A DNA stretch of 60,029 nt from D2472 sp964444385 (GTDB lineage Bacteria; Pseudomonadota; Gammaproteobacteria; Magnimaribacterales; D2472). Shown here piece by piece: positions 42,894 to 51,825 of the stretch (its first letter is position 1; each line of letters opens with the position of its first letter). The stretch is taken from assembly GCA_964444385.1 (NCBI GenBank), contig CAYUHD010000001.1, positions 1-60,029 of the forward strand, given 5' to 3'. A program made the translations under genes and the position numbers. Under the pieces are notes generated by a model. The model did not search any database and was not told the origin of the DNA. It saw only the letters and a program-made list of their open reading frames with translations.

Positions 42894-43559
42894 TTAAAGA
42901 ATAGAGGGTTGGGGATTAATGAAATTCTTGCCTCTTGGATCAGACATAATTTTATTGATTAGCATCTCATAGTCAGAACCACCACTCTCAAGATCAATAT
43001 CTGATGCATTAATAATTAACAGAGGAGCATTTTCAAAGTACAAAAAGAATTTAGAATATGCATCATTAAGTTTTTCTAAATAGTCAATGGTTAGAAATTT
43101 TTCATCAGGATTACCCCTTTTATTTATCCTTTCAAGCAAAACTTCAACAGGAGCTTGAAGATAGATCACCAAATCAGGGGAGGGGGCATCTAAAGTTAAA
43201 TGCTCATATACTTTGTCATATAAACTCATTTCTTCTTCAGATAGGGTTACCTCAGCAAATAGCCTATCTTTCTGAATCAAAAAATCAGCAACATGCACAG
43301 GTTCAAATAATGACCTTTGTTTTAAATCTTCAATTTGTTGCATACGTTGAAACAAAAAGAATAATTGGGTTGCCAGTGCAGACTGTTTAGGGTTCCGATA
43401 AAAGCTTTTTAAAAATGGGTTTTCAGCAGGCTGCTCTAAAAATACATCATAATTGAATGTCTCAGCAATTTTATTAGCAAGAGTTGTTTTACCAACACCA
43501 ATTGGCCCTTCAATAGCAATGTATTTTGGAAGCGGAGCTTCCTGTAAAGCTGGTTCCAT
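42894..43559 (-). CDS. Deoxynucleoside kinase family protein
   Basis: dNK-type salvage kinase (deoxyadenosine/deoxyguanosine-like). The P-loop is AIEGPIGVGKTTLANKI, the EQPAENPFL motif follows, and the lid Arg region is LLERINKRGNPDEK; ADFLIQKDRLFA matches the bacterial subgroup. At 221 residues it is typical. In several gammaproteobacteria pcnB is followed by folK, a dNK and panB; here folK and panB are missing and acs comes next. Nucleoside specificity is not decided. Confidence 0.88.
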   Translation of the reverse strand: MEPALQEAPLPKYIAIEGPIGVGKTTLANKIAETFNYDVFLEQPAENPFLKSFYRNPKQSALATQLFFLFQRMQQIEDLKQRSLFEPVHVADFLIQKDRLFAEVTLSEEEMSLYDKVYEHLTLDAPSPDLVIYLQAPVEVLLERINKRGNPDEKFLTIDYLEKLNDAYSKFFLYFENAPLLIINASDIDLESGGSDYEMLINKIMSDPRGKNFINPQPSIL

Positions 43560-43585
43560 AAGGTTTTTATCCTGTTTTGTAAAGA

Positions 43586-44866
43586 TTAGCTTAACTCTTC
43601 CAAGAAACCAAATTTTTTCTCAACCGGACTATTTCTAGATTCTCTTAATGCTTTAAGTAATTCTATTTTTCCGGGCCTATTCACCTTTTGAAACTGAGTC
43701 CACCAGTCACCCATACCTTGGGAATCTTTCGCCGCTTTTTCCCTGAGAAGCAAGAAGTCATAGGCAGCTCTAAAGCGTGGATGATTTAAAATCTTATAAG
43801 GTTGATGTCCTAAACGAGTTTCAAGTTTTAATTGTAGCGACCAGATATCTTTTATATATCCATGAAATTTTCTTGGAACAGCAGTTAACTCTTGCTGTTC
43901 TCTAATAATCCTGTCCATGTTTCTAAAAAATTTTCTAAGATTGAAGCTTCGTTTTTCTTTTGATGCATCGATCAGTCTTGGCCAAAGCAAAGCAGCAACA
44001 AGAAATCCTGGAGTAACTGATTTTGATGCCTTTAATCTGTTATCAGTATTTATTAATGCAGCATGCTGAAACCTCAAACTAAATGAATTTTCAATGTAGT
44101 TCTCTGTATTAATTAAATATTTTAGAACTCCAAATGAATCTAGCTTATTAAAATTATTTAGAGCTTGCTTTGTTAAGAAAATTTTACAAAATTCATCAAA
44201 CATTCTTGCATTTGAAATATTTGCAAGCAAATGACCCTTTTGATAAATAGCTTTTTTTACATCATTAGAAATTTTAAATTTTAGCTTTGAGCTGAATCTA
44301 ATTGCACGCAAACTTCTTACAGGGTCTTCTTCAAACCTAACCAATGGATCGCCAATTGATACAAGTATCTTTTTTTGGATATGCTGCAGACCATTATGAA
44401 AATCACACAAACGATTTTCTATCGGATCAAAATACAAAGCATTAATAGAGAAGTCCCTTCTTATACAATCTTCTTCTAATGTCCCCCAGACATTATCTCT
44501 GAGAATTTTTCCTTCAGAGTCTTTGAGAACGCCTGAATTATAGCTTGTTTTCGAAATATTTGCTCTAAAAGTTGAAACTTCAATTAGCTCATTCCTACTA
44601 AAAACATGAACCAGGCGAAATCTTTTTCCAATAATCCTTGATGACTTAAATATTTTTCTAACTTCTTCTGGCGTAGCATTTGTTGAAACATCAAAATCTT
44701 TTGCTTTGATTCCTGCTAATAAATCTCGGACACATCCTCCGACCAGATAACCCTGAAAACCAGATTGTTTTAATTTCTTAATGACCTCAATTGCAAGAGG
44801 GCTAAATTTATTTTCCCGAAGGATTTTTGGAGTTTTTACAGGAGATGCTTTATTTTTTCTATTCAA
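43586..44866 (-). CDS. pcnB: Poly(A) polymerase I
   Basis: PcnB adds poly(A) tails that promote RNA decay. GYLVGGCVRDLLAGIKAKDFD holds the nucleotidyltransferase GGxVRD and DxD signature; RRDFSINALYFD and EEDPVRSLRAIRFSSKL are class II NTase family motifs. The Arg-rich C-terminus typical of PcnB rather than CCA-adding enzyme is modest. At 426 residues it compares with 465 in E. coli. Its place downstream of dksA supports PcnB. Confidence 0.9.
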   Translation of the reverse strand: MNRKNKASPVKTPKILRENKFSPLAIEVIKKLKQSGFQGYLVGGCVRDLLAGIKAKDFDVSTNATPEEVRKIFKSSRIIGKRFRLVHVFSRNELIEVSTFRANISKTSYNSGVLKDSEGKILRDNVWGTLEEDCIRRDFSINALYFDPIENRLCDFHNGLQHIQKKILVSIGDPLVRFEEDPVRSLRAIRFSSKLKFKISNDVKKAIYQKGHLLANISNARMFDEFCKIFLTKQALNNFNKLDSFGVLKYLINTENYIENSFSLRFQHAALINTDNRLKASKSVTPGFLVAALLWPRLIDASKEKRSFNLRKFFRNMDRIIREQQELTAVPRKFHGYIKDIWSLQLKLETRLGHQPYKILNHPRFRAAYDFLLLREKAAKDSQGMGDWWTQFQKVNRPGKIELLKALRESRNSPVEKKFGFLEELS

Positions 44867-44898
44867 AAGCTTAATAAAAAATTTTTAGTGAAGTTCTA

Positions 44899-45441
44899 TT
44901 ATCCACCAAATTGTTTTTCTTTAATTTCATCAAGTGTTTTGCAATCTATGCAGTGTGTTGCAGTTGGGCGAGCTTCAAGTCTTTTTACTCCGATTTCACA
45001 ACCGCAACCATAGCAGTACCCATAATCATCATGTTTAATTTGCTCTAAGGAGCTAGCAATCTTGTTTACTAATTTTCTTTCTCTATCCCTAGTCCTAAGT
45101 TCAAAAGCAAATTCTTCTTCCTGTGATGCTCTATCAATTGGGTCTGCATATGATTCACCTTTATTCTTAAGATGATCAAAAGTTTTTTGCATTTCTTCGA
45201 GCAAGTGTTCGCGCCACTCAATCAAGACTTTTTTAAAGTGTTTTTTCATTGCAGCACTCATATATTTCTCGCCCTTTCTGCCTTTATATGAAGAAATAGG
45301 AGTGGTTCTTTTGTTTGCAGTTATTTTTTTAACTGTGCCCTTTTTAGCAGGAGCTTTCTTAGATATTCGTTTCTTAGCAGGAGCTTTCTTAGATATTCGT
45401 TTCTTAGCAGGAGCTTTTTTTATAGCTGCTTTTTTTTGCAT
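44899..45441 (-). CDS. dksA: RNA polymerase-binding factor DksA with Lys-rich repeat N-terminus
   Basis: DksA binds the RNA polymerase secondary channel and acts with ppGpp. The core is standard: coiled-coil tip DPIDRAS (DxxDxA) and zinc finger CYGC...CIDC (Cys143, 146, 164, 167). It is 180 residues, about 30 longer than E. coli DksA, because of an N-terminal tail built from KKAPAKKRIS repeats followed by another basic stretch. The tail is very basic, like histone-H1-like bacterial tails. It heads dksA-pcnB-dNK-acs. Confidence 0.95.
   Translation of the reverse strand: MQKKAAIKKAPAKKRISKKAPAKKRISKKAPAKKGTVKKITANKRTTPISSYKGRKGEKYMSAAMKKHFKKVLIEWREHLLEEMQKTFDHLKNKGESYADPIDRASQEEEFAFELRTRDRERKLVNKIASSLEQIKHDDYGYCYGCGCEIGVKRLEARPTATHCIDCKTLDEIKEKQFGG
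45346..45417. repeat. 30-bp tandem repeat inside dksA
   Basis: Two perfect 30-bp copies at 45346-45375 and 45376-45405, plus a partial third to 45417. Each encodes ten residues, KKAPAKKRIS in protein order, so copy changes would lengthen or shorten the tail in frame. Confidence 0.95.
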
Positions 45442-45499
45442 GTTTTAATTAATAAAAGTTTTTCAGGCGCATGAAATTATCAGAAAGTAGACCAATAAG

Positions 45500-46504
45500 C
45501 TAGCTTTTTTTGTAATTATTTAAAACTTCACGGTATGTTTCATGCGTCAGTCTGGGTCCAAATGTCTCTACAACTTTTGACGCTCCGTAGTTAGCAAATT
45601 CTGCACAAGCTTTTAAATCATTATTTTGAAGCAATGCGAACAAGAAGCTGCCCGCAAACATATCTCCAGCACCATTAGTATCAATAGCTTTAATATTAAC
45701 TCTGGGCGTATTAATGATTTCATCTTTTCTCACTACAGCACTACCTTTTTCTCCCATAGTGATTATTGAAATATATGATTTTGCCTGTAATGTAATAAAA
45801 GCTTCTTCAATATTGCTAGCATCAACAAAAGCCATTGCTTCATCATCATTTCCAAAAATGTAGTTTAGTCCAAAAGATTCTATTTCATGAAATTTATCTT
45901 TAAAACCCATAACAATTCCTGGATCAGATAATGAAAGAGCTATTTTTACATCTGGAAAATTCTTAAGATGATTTAGAGCTTTTAAAGTAACCTTATAATT
46001 TTCATCACTTGTTACCATGTATCCTTCAATATAGAAGATCTTTGAATTTGCTATCTCATCAAGATCTATATCATTTTCATCCATAAAGGAGCTAACATTT
46101 AATGCAGTGGTCATTGTTCTTTTGGCATCAGGTGTTACTAAGATAAGGCATTTACCTGTTGGCATTGAATTTGCTGGCGCTATAATTCCTTTGTGACCAA
46201 CTCCAGCTTCTTTTAAGCTTTGAAGATATCTAGCCCCATCCCCATCATCAGATACTTTACAATTATGAAAACAAGTGGCGCCAAAACTAGCCGCTGCTAT
46301 AAGACTATTAGTAGCAGATCCACCACAGTCAGATATTGTTTCTGCCCCTGAGGAGATTAGCCTTTCTATTATTGGCGCATGTTCTTCAGCACTTGAAAGT
46401 GTCATTTGGTCAATTTCAAGACCTAGTTCTGAGATAAGGTCATGTTCAACTTTGAATACAGTATCAACAAGAGCATTTCCGATTGCACTAATATCATTTT
46501 TCAT
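45500..46504 (-). CDS. PfkB-family sugar/nucleoside kinase (adenosine kinase-like)
   Basis: Ribokinase-fold kinase. N-terminal ISAIGNALVDTVFKVE and the GG switch SDCGGSATNSLIAAA are present; the catalytic motif reads AIDTNGAGDMFAGSFL (DTxGAGD with Asn in place of Thr), and ITMGEKGSAVVRKDE precedes it. The overall pattern matches proteobacterial adenosine-kinase-like PfkB proteins. At 334 residues it is normal. hemL begins three bases upstream on the same strand (46507), so these genes are probably co-transcribed without an obvious metabolic link. Confidence 0.87.
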   Translation of the reverse strand: MKNDISAIGNALVDTVFKVEHDLISELGLEIDQMTLSSAEEHAPIIERLISSGAETISDCGGSATNSLIAAASFGATCFHNCKVSDDGDGARYLQSLKEAGVGHKGIIAPANSMPTGKCLILVTPDAKRTMTTALNVSSFMDENDIDLDEIANSKIFYIEGYMVTSDENYKVTLKALNHLKNFPDVKIALSLSDPGIVMGFKDKFHEIESFGLNYIFGNDDEAMAFVDASNIEEAFITLQAKSYISIITMGEKGSAVVRKDEIINTPRVNIKAIDTNGAGDMFAGSFLFALLQNNDLKACAEFANYGASKVVETFGPRLTHETYREVLNNYKKS

Positions 46505-46506
46505 CT

Positions 46507-47790
46507 TTATAACTCCTTTATAGCTAGCTTAATTTTATTTTTAGTTTGTTGAAGTATTGACTGATCATGGGTTGAAGAGATAAATCCAGCCTCATACTTT
46601 GATGGAGCAAAATATATTCCTTGATTTAACGCAGCATTAAAAAACTTTATAAATAATGCATCATCAGTTTCAACCACATCCTCAAAATTTCTTGGCATTT
46701 TTTCACTGAAGAAAAAGCCAAACATGCCTCCAATAGAGGTAGTTGAAAATGGTATTCCTTTTTCCTGCATAAGATTTTTTGTATGAACCATTATATCTTT
46801 TGATGCCTTTTCTAATTCATCAAATGGATTTTGTTTGACCAAAGCATCTATCAAAGCAATTCCAGCGCTCATTGCCAATGGATTTCCAGACAATGTTCCA
46901 GCTTGGTAGATCGGACCCAAGGGGGCGAGTTCATTCATAACGGCTTGTTTACCCCCAAAAGCTCCAACCGGCAGTCCGCCGCCTATTATTTTTCCAAGAG
47001 CAGTTAAATCAGGTTCTATCTGATAAATGGCTTGCGCTCCACCAAGCCCAACCCTAAAACCTGACATTACTTCATCAAAGATAAGAAGAGAGTTGTGTTG
47101 GTTGGATAGTTTCCTAAGTGTAGAAAGAAATGCAGACTCTCCTGGAACAAACCCCATATTTCCTGCAATTGGCTCAACAATAATTGCAGCAAGATCATCA
47201 CCTATATTCTTTACTACCTCAGACACAGTCTCGATATTGTTATAAGGACAACTGTATGTGAGTGATGTTAATTCTTTTGGTATTCCTGGAGAATCTGGCA
47301 AGCCAAAAGTGGACACACCAGACCCCGCTTTAACTAATAACGAGTCAACATGCCCGTGATAACAGCCGGTAAATTTGATAATCTTATTTTTTCCAGTATA
47401 GCCTCGAGCAAGTCGAATGCAGCTCATGGTTGCTTCTGTTCCAGAATTAACCATTCGCAATTTTTCCATTGAAGGAACCTGGCTTTTAATTAAGTTTGCA
47501 AGCGTATTCTCTAAACTTGTTGGAGCACCATAACTTGTTCCAAGTTCAAGCTGAGCTTTAATGGCGTCTAATATAATTGGATTTGAATGACCAAGAATCA
47601 TGGGTCCCCATGAGCCAATATAATCTATATATTGATTTTCATCTTCATCAACCAAAATGGGACCTTTGGCAGATTTAAAAAAAACTGGTTTACCGCCAAC
47701 ATTCTTGAAAGCTCTTACTGGCGAATTCACACCTCCTGGCATAAGTGATTGAGCTTGCTTAAAAAGCGATTCTGAATTTTTTCTTTTCAA
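46507..47790 (-). CDS. hemL: Glutamate-1-semialdehyde 2,1-aminomutase
   Basis: HemL makes 5-aminolevulinate in the C5 heme pathway. MPGGVNSPVRAFKNVGG opens the protein, the PLP lysine lies in ALGKIIGGGLPVGAFGG, and FDEVMSGFRVG carries the PLP-pyridine Asp. NSGTEATMSCIRLARGYTG is a further class III aminotransferase motif. At 427 residues it matches E. coli. hemJ lies immediately upstream on the same strand. Confidence 0.97.
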   Translation of the reverse strand: MKRKNSESLFKQAQSLMPGGVNSPVRAFKNVGGKPVFFKSAKGPILVDEDENQYIDYIGSWGPMILGHSNPIILDAIKAQLELGTSYGAPTSLENTLANLIKSQVPSMEKLRMVNSGTEATMSCIRLARGYTGKNKIIKFTGCYHGHVDSLLVKAGSGVSTFGLPDSPGIPKELTSLTYSCPYNNIETVSEVVKNIGDDLAAIIVEPIAGNMGFVPGESAFLSTLRKLSNQHNSLLIFDEVMSGFRVGLGGAQAIYQIEPDLTALGKIIGGGLPVGAFGGKQAVMNELAPLGPIYQAGTLSGNPLAMSAGIALIDALVKQNPFDELEKASKDIMVHTKNLMQEKGIPFSTTSIGGMFGFFFSEKMPRNFEDVVETDDALFIKFFNAALNQGIYFAPSKYEAGFISSTHDQSILQQTKNKIKLAIKEL

Positions 47791-47886
47791 AGGTATTTAG
47801 TAATAATTTTTTAATAGATACAGCGATGCAGACAATGCAGAATTATATCAAATTTCTCTACGGTATTTTATTCAAAAAGTAGGATT

Positions 47887-48318
47887 TCAAAATTTAAAAA
47901 CACCAGCAATAATTCCAATAAGTAAAAATAAGATCGGCACCTCGTTAAAAACTCGCAACTTAAAGCCCGTCCAGTTATGTTTATTTGAGCGAAGATCTTT
48001 AAGGATCTTCCAACAAAAAATTTGATATAAAATTAAAGCTAGGACTATAAAAAGTTTAGCAATAATCCAGTTTTGAGAAAAAAATCTAACCCAATCAGAT
48101 CCTAAAAAGCCCATCATGAGGCCAAAAAATAATGCTAATAAACCTAATGGGGTTATAAATTTAATTAAGTTAGTTTCCATTATCGCTAATTGATCTTTTG
48201 TTTCTTGGTTTTCACTTTCAGCGTGATACACAAAGAGGCGTGGCAAGTAAAAAATTCCTGCAAACCAAGAAACTATGAACAGAATATGTAAGGTTTTAAA
48301 AACTAGGTATAGGCTCAT
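47887..48318 (-). CDS. hemJ: Protoporphyrinogen IX oxidase HemJ
   Basis: HemJ is the small membrane protoporphyrinogen oxidase of bacteria lacking HemG and HemY. The HILFIVSWFAGIFYLPRLFVYH motif is split here by description only: conserved His near the start, W, LPRLFVYH. Four hydrophobic segments and LRVFNEVPILFLL follow. At 143 residues it has the family length. Adjacency to hemL supports a heme role. Confidence 0.88.
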   Translation of the reverse strand: MSLYLVFKTLHILFIVSWFAGIFYLPRLFVYHAESENQETKDQLAIMETNLIKFITPLGLLALFFGLMMGFLGSDWVRFFSQNWIIAKLFIVLALILYQIFCWKILKDLRSNKHNWTGFKLRVFNEVPILFLLIGIIAGVFKF

Positions 48319-48414
48319 TTAAGTTATATCTTAGCTCTTCTAGAGCAATGATAGAAAAAAAATTTAGTTCTACTATTGTTGAATATATTTTTAATCCTAT
48401 AAACTAAGTATTAA

Positions 48415-48750
48415 ATGAGTTCTGAAATGACATCAATCAACTTAAGCCGGAATGCTCTAAAGCGTATCAAAGATCTTTTGCCTGACCATAAATCAAATTA
48501 TTTTAGGGTTTATGTAACAGGTGGAGGATGCTCTGGTTTTCAATATGGATTTAAGTTTGATGATAGCCCGGCAGGAGATGATGATATTATAGACTTTGAA
48601 GGATTTACCATCTTATTAGATTCACTTTCATATCCATATCTTTATGGAGCAACCTTAGATTATATAGAGGATCTCTCTGGTTCAAGATTTTTGGTTACTA
48701 ATCCAAATGCTAAAACTACTTGTGGATGTGGCGAGTCTTTTACTATTTAG
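48415..48750 (+). CDS. erpA: Iron-sulfur cluster insertion protein ErpA
   Basis: A-type carrier that hands Fe-S clusters to IspG/IspH and respiratory enzymes. GGGCSGFQYGFKFDD holds the first Cys, and TTCGCGESFTI the C-terminal CxC. At 111 residues it matches ErpA (114 in E. coli) rather than IscA, and no isc genes are adjacent. Its 3' end overlaps convergent anmK by eight bases. Confidence 0.93.
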   Translation: MSSEMTSINLSRNALKRIKDLLPDHKSNYFRVYVTGGGCSGFQYGFKFDDSPAGDDDIIDFEGFTILLDSLSYPYLYGATLDYIEDLSGSRFLVTNPNAKTTCGCGESFTI

Positions 48751-49831
48751 ATTGAGTAAGAGTTCCAAGCAACCCCTTATTTTTTTTAACAACAAGAGGA
48801 TTTTTACAAACCCTTTGTCTTGCCATCCATCCAAATGCCATAGATTCAATTGCCTGAGGATCAAAACCATATTCATTGCTTGAAGCAAGATTAATTCTTG
48901 TATGCATATCAATTCTATGAATTAAGAATTTATTTTTTACCCCGCCACCGCAAACAATTACTTCCTTCGGCAAATTCTTTCCTGAGTTTATAGATTTAGT
49001 AATGCAGATAGCTGTGAGTTCAGCAAGTGTAGCTAAAACATCCTCGGAAGATTTTCTTAGGAGTGGTTTCGGAATAAATCTCATATTAAATATTTCTTTT
49101 CCTGTAGACTTCGGATGATATTTTTTAAAAAAAGGATGACTTAGCATTTTATTCAATGAGGGATTATGAACAGTTCCTAATTTTGCAAGCTTACCGTGCC
49201 TATCAAATGGACTATTGATATAATTTTGACAGTAAATATCCATTAGGGCATTACCTGGTCCACAGTCAGAACCAAAAAAATTACCTTTACCATCCAAATA
49301 GGTGAAGTTTGAAATCCCCCCAATATTAAGTATTAGCAAGGGAGTATTCTTTCTAAAAAATAGTTTTTGATGAAATTCTGGAACAAGCGGAGCACCTTCT
49401 CCGCCAAGTTTAATATGATCATTTCTGAAGTCACTCACAACATTAATACCGCATTCTTCTGCTACGATTTTTGAGTCGCCAGCCTGAATAGAAAATGGAT
49501 ATTTACCTTTCGGCTCATGGAATAATGTCTGTCCGGATAAACCAACTGCAGCAACAGAATTTTTATTTATTTTATTTTGCGTAAGAAATCTATTTATTGA
49601 TTTGCTAAAAGTGATTCCAATATTCTTATTGAGTTTAAAATAATCACTTAACCTTAATTCTTTTTGTTGAATAACCCTTGATATACTTTCTTGTAATTTT
49701 TTTGGATATTTGTATGAGCCAAAGCTTAATAGATTAATTGTATTTGAAATTTCCATGGAGCAAATGTCAATTCCGTCATGACTGGTACCGCTCATTGTGC
49801 CTATAAAAATTTTATTTGAAGAGGTTCTCAT
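48743..49831 (-). CDS. anmK: Anhydro-N-acetylmuramic acid kinase
   Basis: AnmK phosphorylates and opens anhydro-MurNAc in peptidoglycan recycling. FIGTMSGTSHDGIDI is the N-terminal ATP-binding motif, VGLSGQTLFHEP and LLILNIGGISNFTYL are signatures, FGSDCGPGNALMD holds catalytic residues, and VCGGGVKNKFL the C-terminal loop. At 362 residues it is normal. The start overlaps the mepM end by 20 bases. The peptidase and kinase are both involved in cell-wall turnover. Confidence 0.95.
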   Translation of the reverse strand: MRTSSNKIFIGTMSGTSHDGIDICSMEISNTINLLSFGSYKYPKKLQESISRVIQQKELRLSDYFKLNKNIGITFSKSINRFLTQNKINKNSVAAVGLSGQTLFHEPKGKYPFSIQAGDSKIVAEECGINVVSDFRNDHIKLGGEGAPLVPEFHQKLFFRKNTPLLILNIGGISNFTYLDGKGNFFGSDCGPGNALMDIYCQNYINSPFDRHGKLAKLGTVHNPSLNKMLSHPFFKKYHPKSTGKEIFNMRFIPKPLLRKSSEDVLATLAELTAICITKSINSGKNLPKEVIVCGGGVKNKFLIHRIDMHTRINLASSNEYGFDPQAIESMAFGWMARQRVCKNPLVVKKNKGLLGTLTQSK

Positions 49832-51068
49832 TAGGATCTTTAGATAATAACCTATCAGCTATTTCCATGTAATTATTTTTTATAGATGTAAATTGATTCA
49901 TTTTAGATTGATCTAATGGAGATGCTGCAGGCAGAGCTACTTTAAGAGGATCTGTTCTTTTTTCTCCTATTCTGAACTCGTAATGTAGGTGCGGCGCTGT
50001 TGCTAAACCTGAATCACCCACATAACCTATAGTTTGACCTTGAACAATTTTTATTCCCTTTGTCATACTTGGATGATACTTTTCCATATGAGCATAAAGA
50101 GTTGTTATTTCTCCTCCATGACGGATAACTATTGTTCTTCCATAACCACTTTTCCATCCGACTGATTGAATCACTCCCTGACCAGTTGCACGAATGGGCG
50201 TGCCTTTTTTAGCAGCATAATCAACACCATTGTGGGCCCTAATAGTATTGAGGATCGGATGCCTTCTGTTTGGATTGAAAAGAGAACTTACATATGCAAA
50301 ATCAAGTGGAGCTCTTAAAAAAGCTTTTTCTAGACTGCCACCATTCTCATCAAAATATTCCCATTTCTTATTTTTTCCTTTATGTCTGATGGCGGTGTAT
50401 TTATTGTTTTGATTATAGAATTCAGCGAATAAAATACTACCATTTTCAATTTGTTGCCCATCTATAAAAGGGGTTTCGTATAGAATTTTAAATCTATCGC
50501 CTACCCTAATATCAAAAACAAAATCTATATCCCATCCAAAAATATAAGCTAGATCCATTATTACGCTTTCAGGAATATCATTTTTTAACCCAGCCAGATA
50601 GAATGATGACTCTATTACCCCTGTCTTAAAGGAGTTAATAAATTCAGGTTCTTTTTCAACTTTTTGAATTGTTAAAATGGGAAATAAATCAATTTTATAA
50701 GATAAGAGAGGCCCTTTATAAATAGTGATCTTTTGCAACTCATCATCTAAATATAAGAATTCTAACCTATCATAGGGCAGAATATTTTTCACTTCGCCGG
50801 ATTTATCTTTTCTAAAAATTTTATAAGTATTATTTAAAGAGACTTTATATTTTTCAAATATCAACGAGAGGTTTTCACCCTCTTGAACAGTATGAATATT
50901 TTTAGTTTGAAAGTTTGCATTATTTATTGGCGGCAAAGTCAAAGTTTCTAAAACAATTTCAGGTTTAATCTTTTCCTGCTCTAATCCAACATCATAAATA
51001 TATAAGATTCCCAATATTGCTAAAAATACAATAGGCAATGTTTTAATGCTGGGTCTATAAGCGGCCAT
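49812..51068 (-). CDS. mepM: Murein DD-endopeptidase, LysM plus M23 (MepM-like)
   Basis: A periplasmic wall hydrolase cutting peptidoglycan cross-links to allow growth. An N-terminal signal anchor (TLPIVFLAILGILYIY) precedes an OapA/LysM-like region (VQEGENLSLIFEKY) and the M23 catalytic domain: RAHNGVDYAAKKGTPI (HxxxD), TLYAHMEKY, and HLHYEFRIG (HxH). At 418 residues it compares with 440 in E. coli MepM. The mepM-anmK-erpA/tyrS block is a common gammaproteobacterial cluster. Confidence 0.93.
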   Translation of the reverse strand: MAAYRPSIKTLPIVFLAILGILYIYDVGLEQEKIKPEIVLETLTLPPINNANFQTKNIHTVQEGENLSLIFEKYKVSLNNTYKIFRKDKSGEVKNILPYDRLEFLYLDDELQKITIYKGPLLSYKIDLFPILTIQKVEKEPEFINSFKTGVIESSFYLAGLKNDIPESVIMDLAYIFGWDIDFVFDIRVGDRFKILYETPFIDGQQIENGSILFAEFYNQNNKYTAIRHKGKNKKWEYFDENGGSLEKAFLRAPLDFAYVSSLFNPNRRHPILNTIRAHNGVDYAAKKGTPIRATGQGVIQSVGWKSGYGRTIVIRHGGEITTLYAHMEKYHPSMTKGIKIVQGQTIGYVGDSGLATAPHLHYEFRIGEKRTDPLKVALPAASPLDQSKMNQFTSIKNNYMEIADRLLSKDPNENLFK

Positions 51069-51078
51069 AGTATTTAAA

Positions 51079-51777
51079 TTATTTGGTTAGTTCAAACGAT
51101 AGTCTGCCGACATTCTCAATTTCTGCTTCTATTTTATCTTGCGGGCTAAGCTCACTTACTCCTGCAGGAGTGCCTGTAAAAATCATGTCGCCAGGCTTAA
51201 GTGTAATGAATTTTGATAACCAGCTTATCAATTCGTTAACTTTCCAAGCCATGTTTGCAATATTGCTAGACTGCTTTTCTTGTCCATTTACTTTGAGAGA
51301 AATAACCCCTTCGTTTAAAAGAACCTCCTCTTTTTTAACAATTTTTGAGATTGGTGCAGAATTATCGAATCCTTTGCTTAAATCCCATGGCTTCCCAGCC
51401 TCTATTGCCGCAGATTGAAGGTCTCTTTTAGTTAAATCTACTCCAACAGCATATCCAAAAATATGATTACTTGCTTCAGATGGAGTAATGTTTGAACCCC
51501 CTGATTTTAAAAAAACAACGAGTTCGACTTCATGATGAAGATTATCTGTTTCTGTAGGGAAGGGGATAGTATTTAACTGAGTAATTGCTTGAGGAGGTTT
51601 GCTAAAAAAGAATGGTTCATTCTTGTCTATTTCACCTCCCATTTCTTTAGCATGATCAGCATAATTTTTACCAACACAATAGATTTTTCCAATTGGAAAT
51701 AGCTCTTTGCTATCTTCGATCATCACTCCTCTAATTGTTGGCTTAAATGCAAAACGAGATTTTTGTTTTTCAGTCAT
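51079..51777 (-). CDS. Fumarylacetoacetate hydrolase-family protein (FAHD1/YcgM-like)
   Basis: FAH-fold metalloenzyme related to acylpyruvase/oxaloacetate decarboxylase FAHD1. IYCVGKNYADHAKEMGG, EPFFFSKPPQAI, HHEVELVVFLKSGG (metal-binding Glu-x-Glu), AIEAGKPWDLSKGFDNSAPI and DMIFTGTPAGV are family motifs. At 232 residues it is the short single-domain type. It is the last gene before the divergent tyrS. Unlike the FAH gene at 55495, its base composition matches the core. Confidence 0.9.
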   Translation of the reverse strand: MTEKQKSRFAFKPTIRGVMIEDSKELFPIGKIYCVGKNYADHAKEMGGEIDKNEPFFFSKPPQAITQLNTIPFPTETDNLHHEVELVVFLKSGGSNITPSEASNHIFGYAVGVDLTKRDLQSAAIEAGKPWDLSKGFDNSAPISKIVKKEEVLLNEGVISLKVNGQEKQSSNIANMAWKVNELISWLSKFITLKPGDMIFTGTPAGVSELSPQDKIEAEIENVGRLSFELTK

Positions 51778-51807
51778 ATGATTTCAAACATTTATTAGAT
51801 TAAATAC

Positions 51808-51813
51808 TATAAT
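51808..51813 (+). promoter_or_regulatory. Candidate -10 box for tyrS
   Basis: TATAAT ends 12 bases before the tyrS ATG in the 48-base divergent gap. As with ilvA, the implied leader is only a few bases long. The -35 region is not clear. Confidence 0.4.
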
Positions 51814-51825
51814 AAATGATAATTC

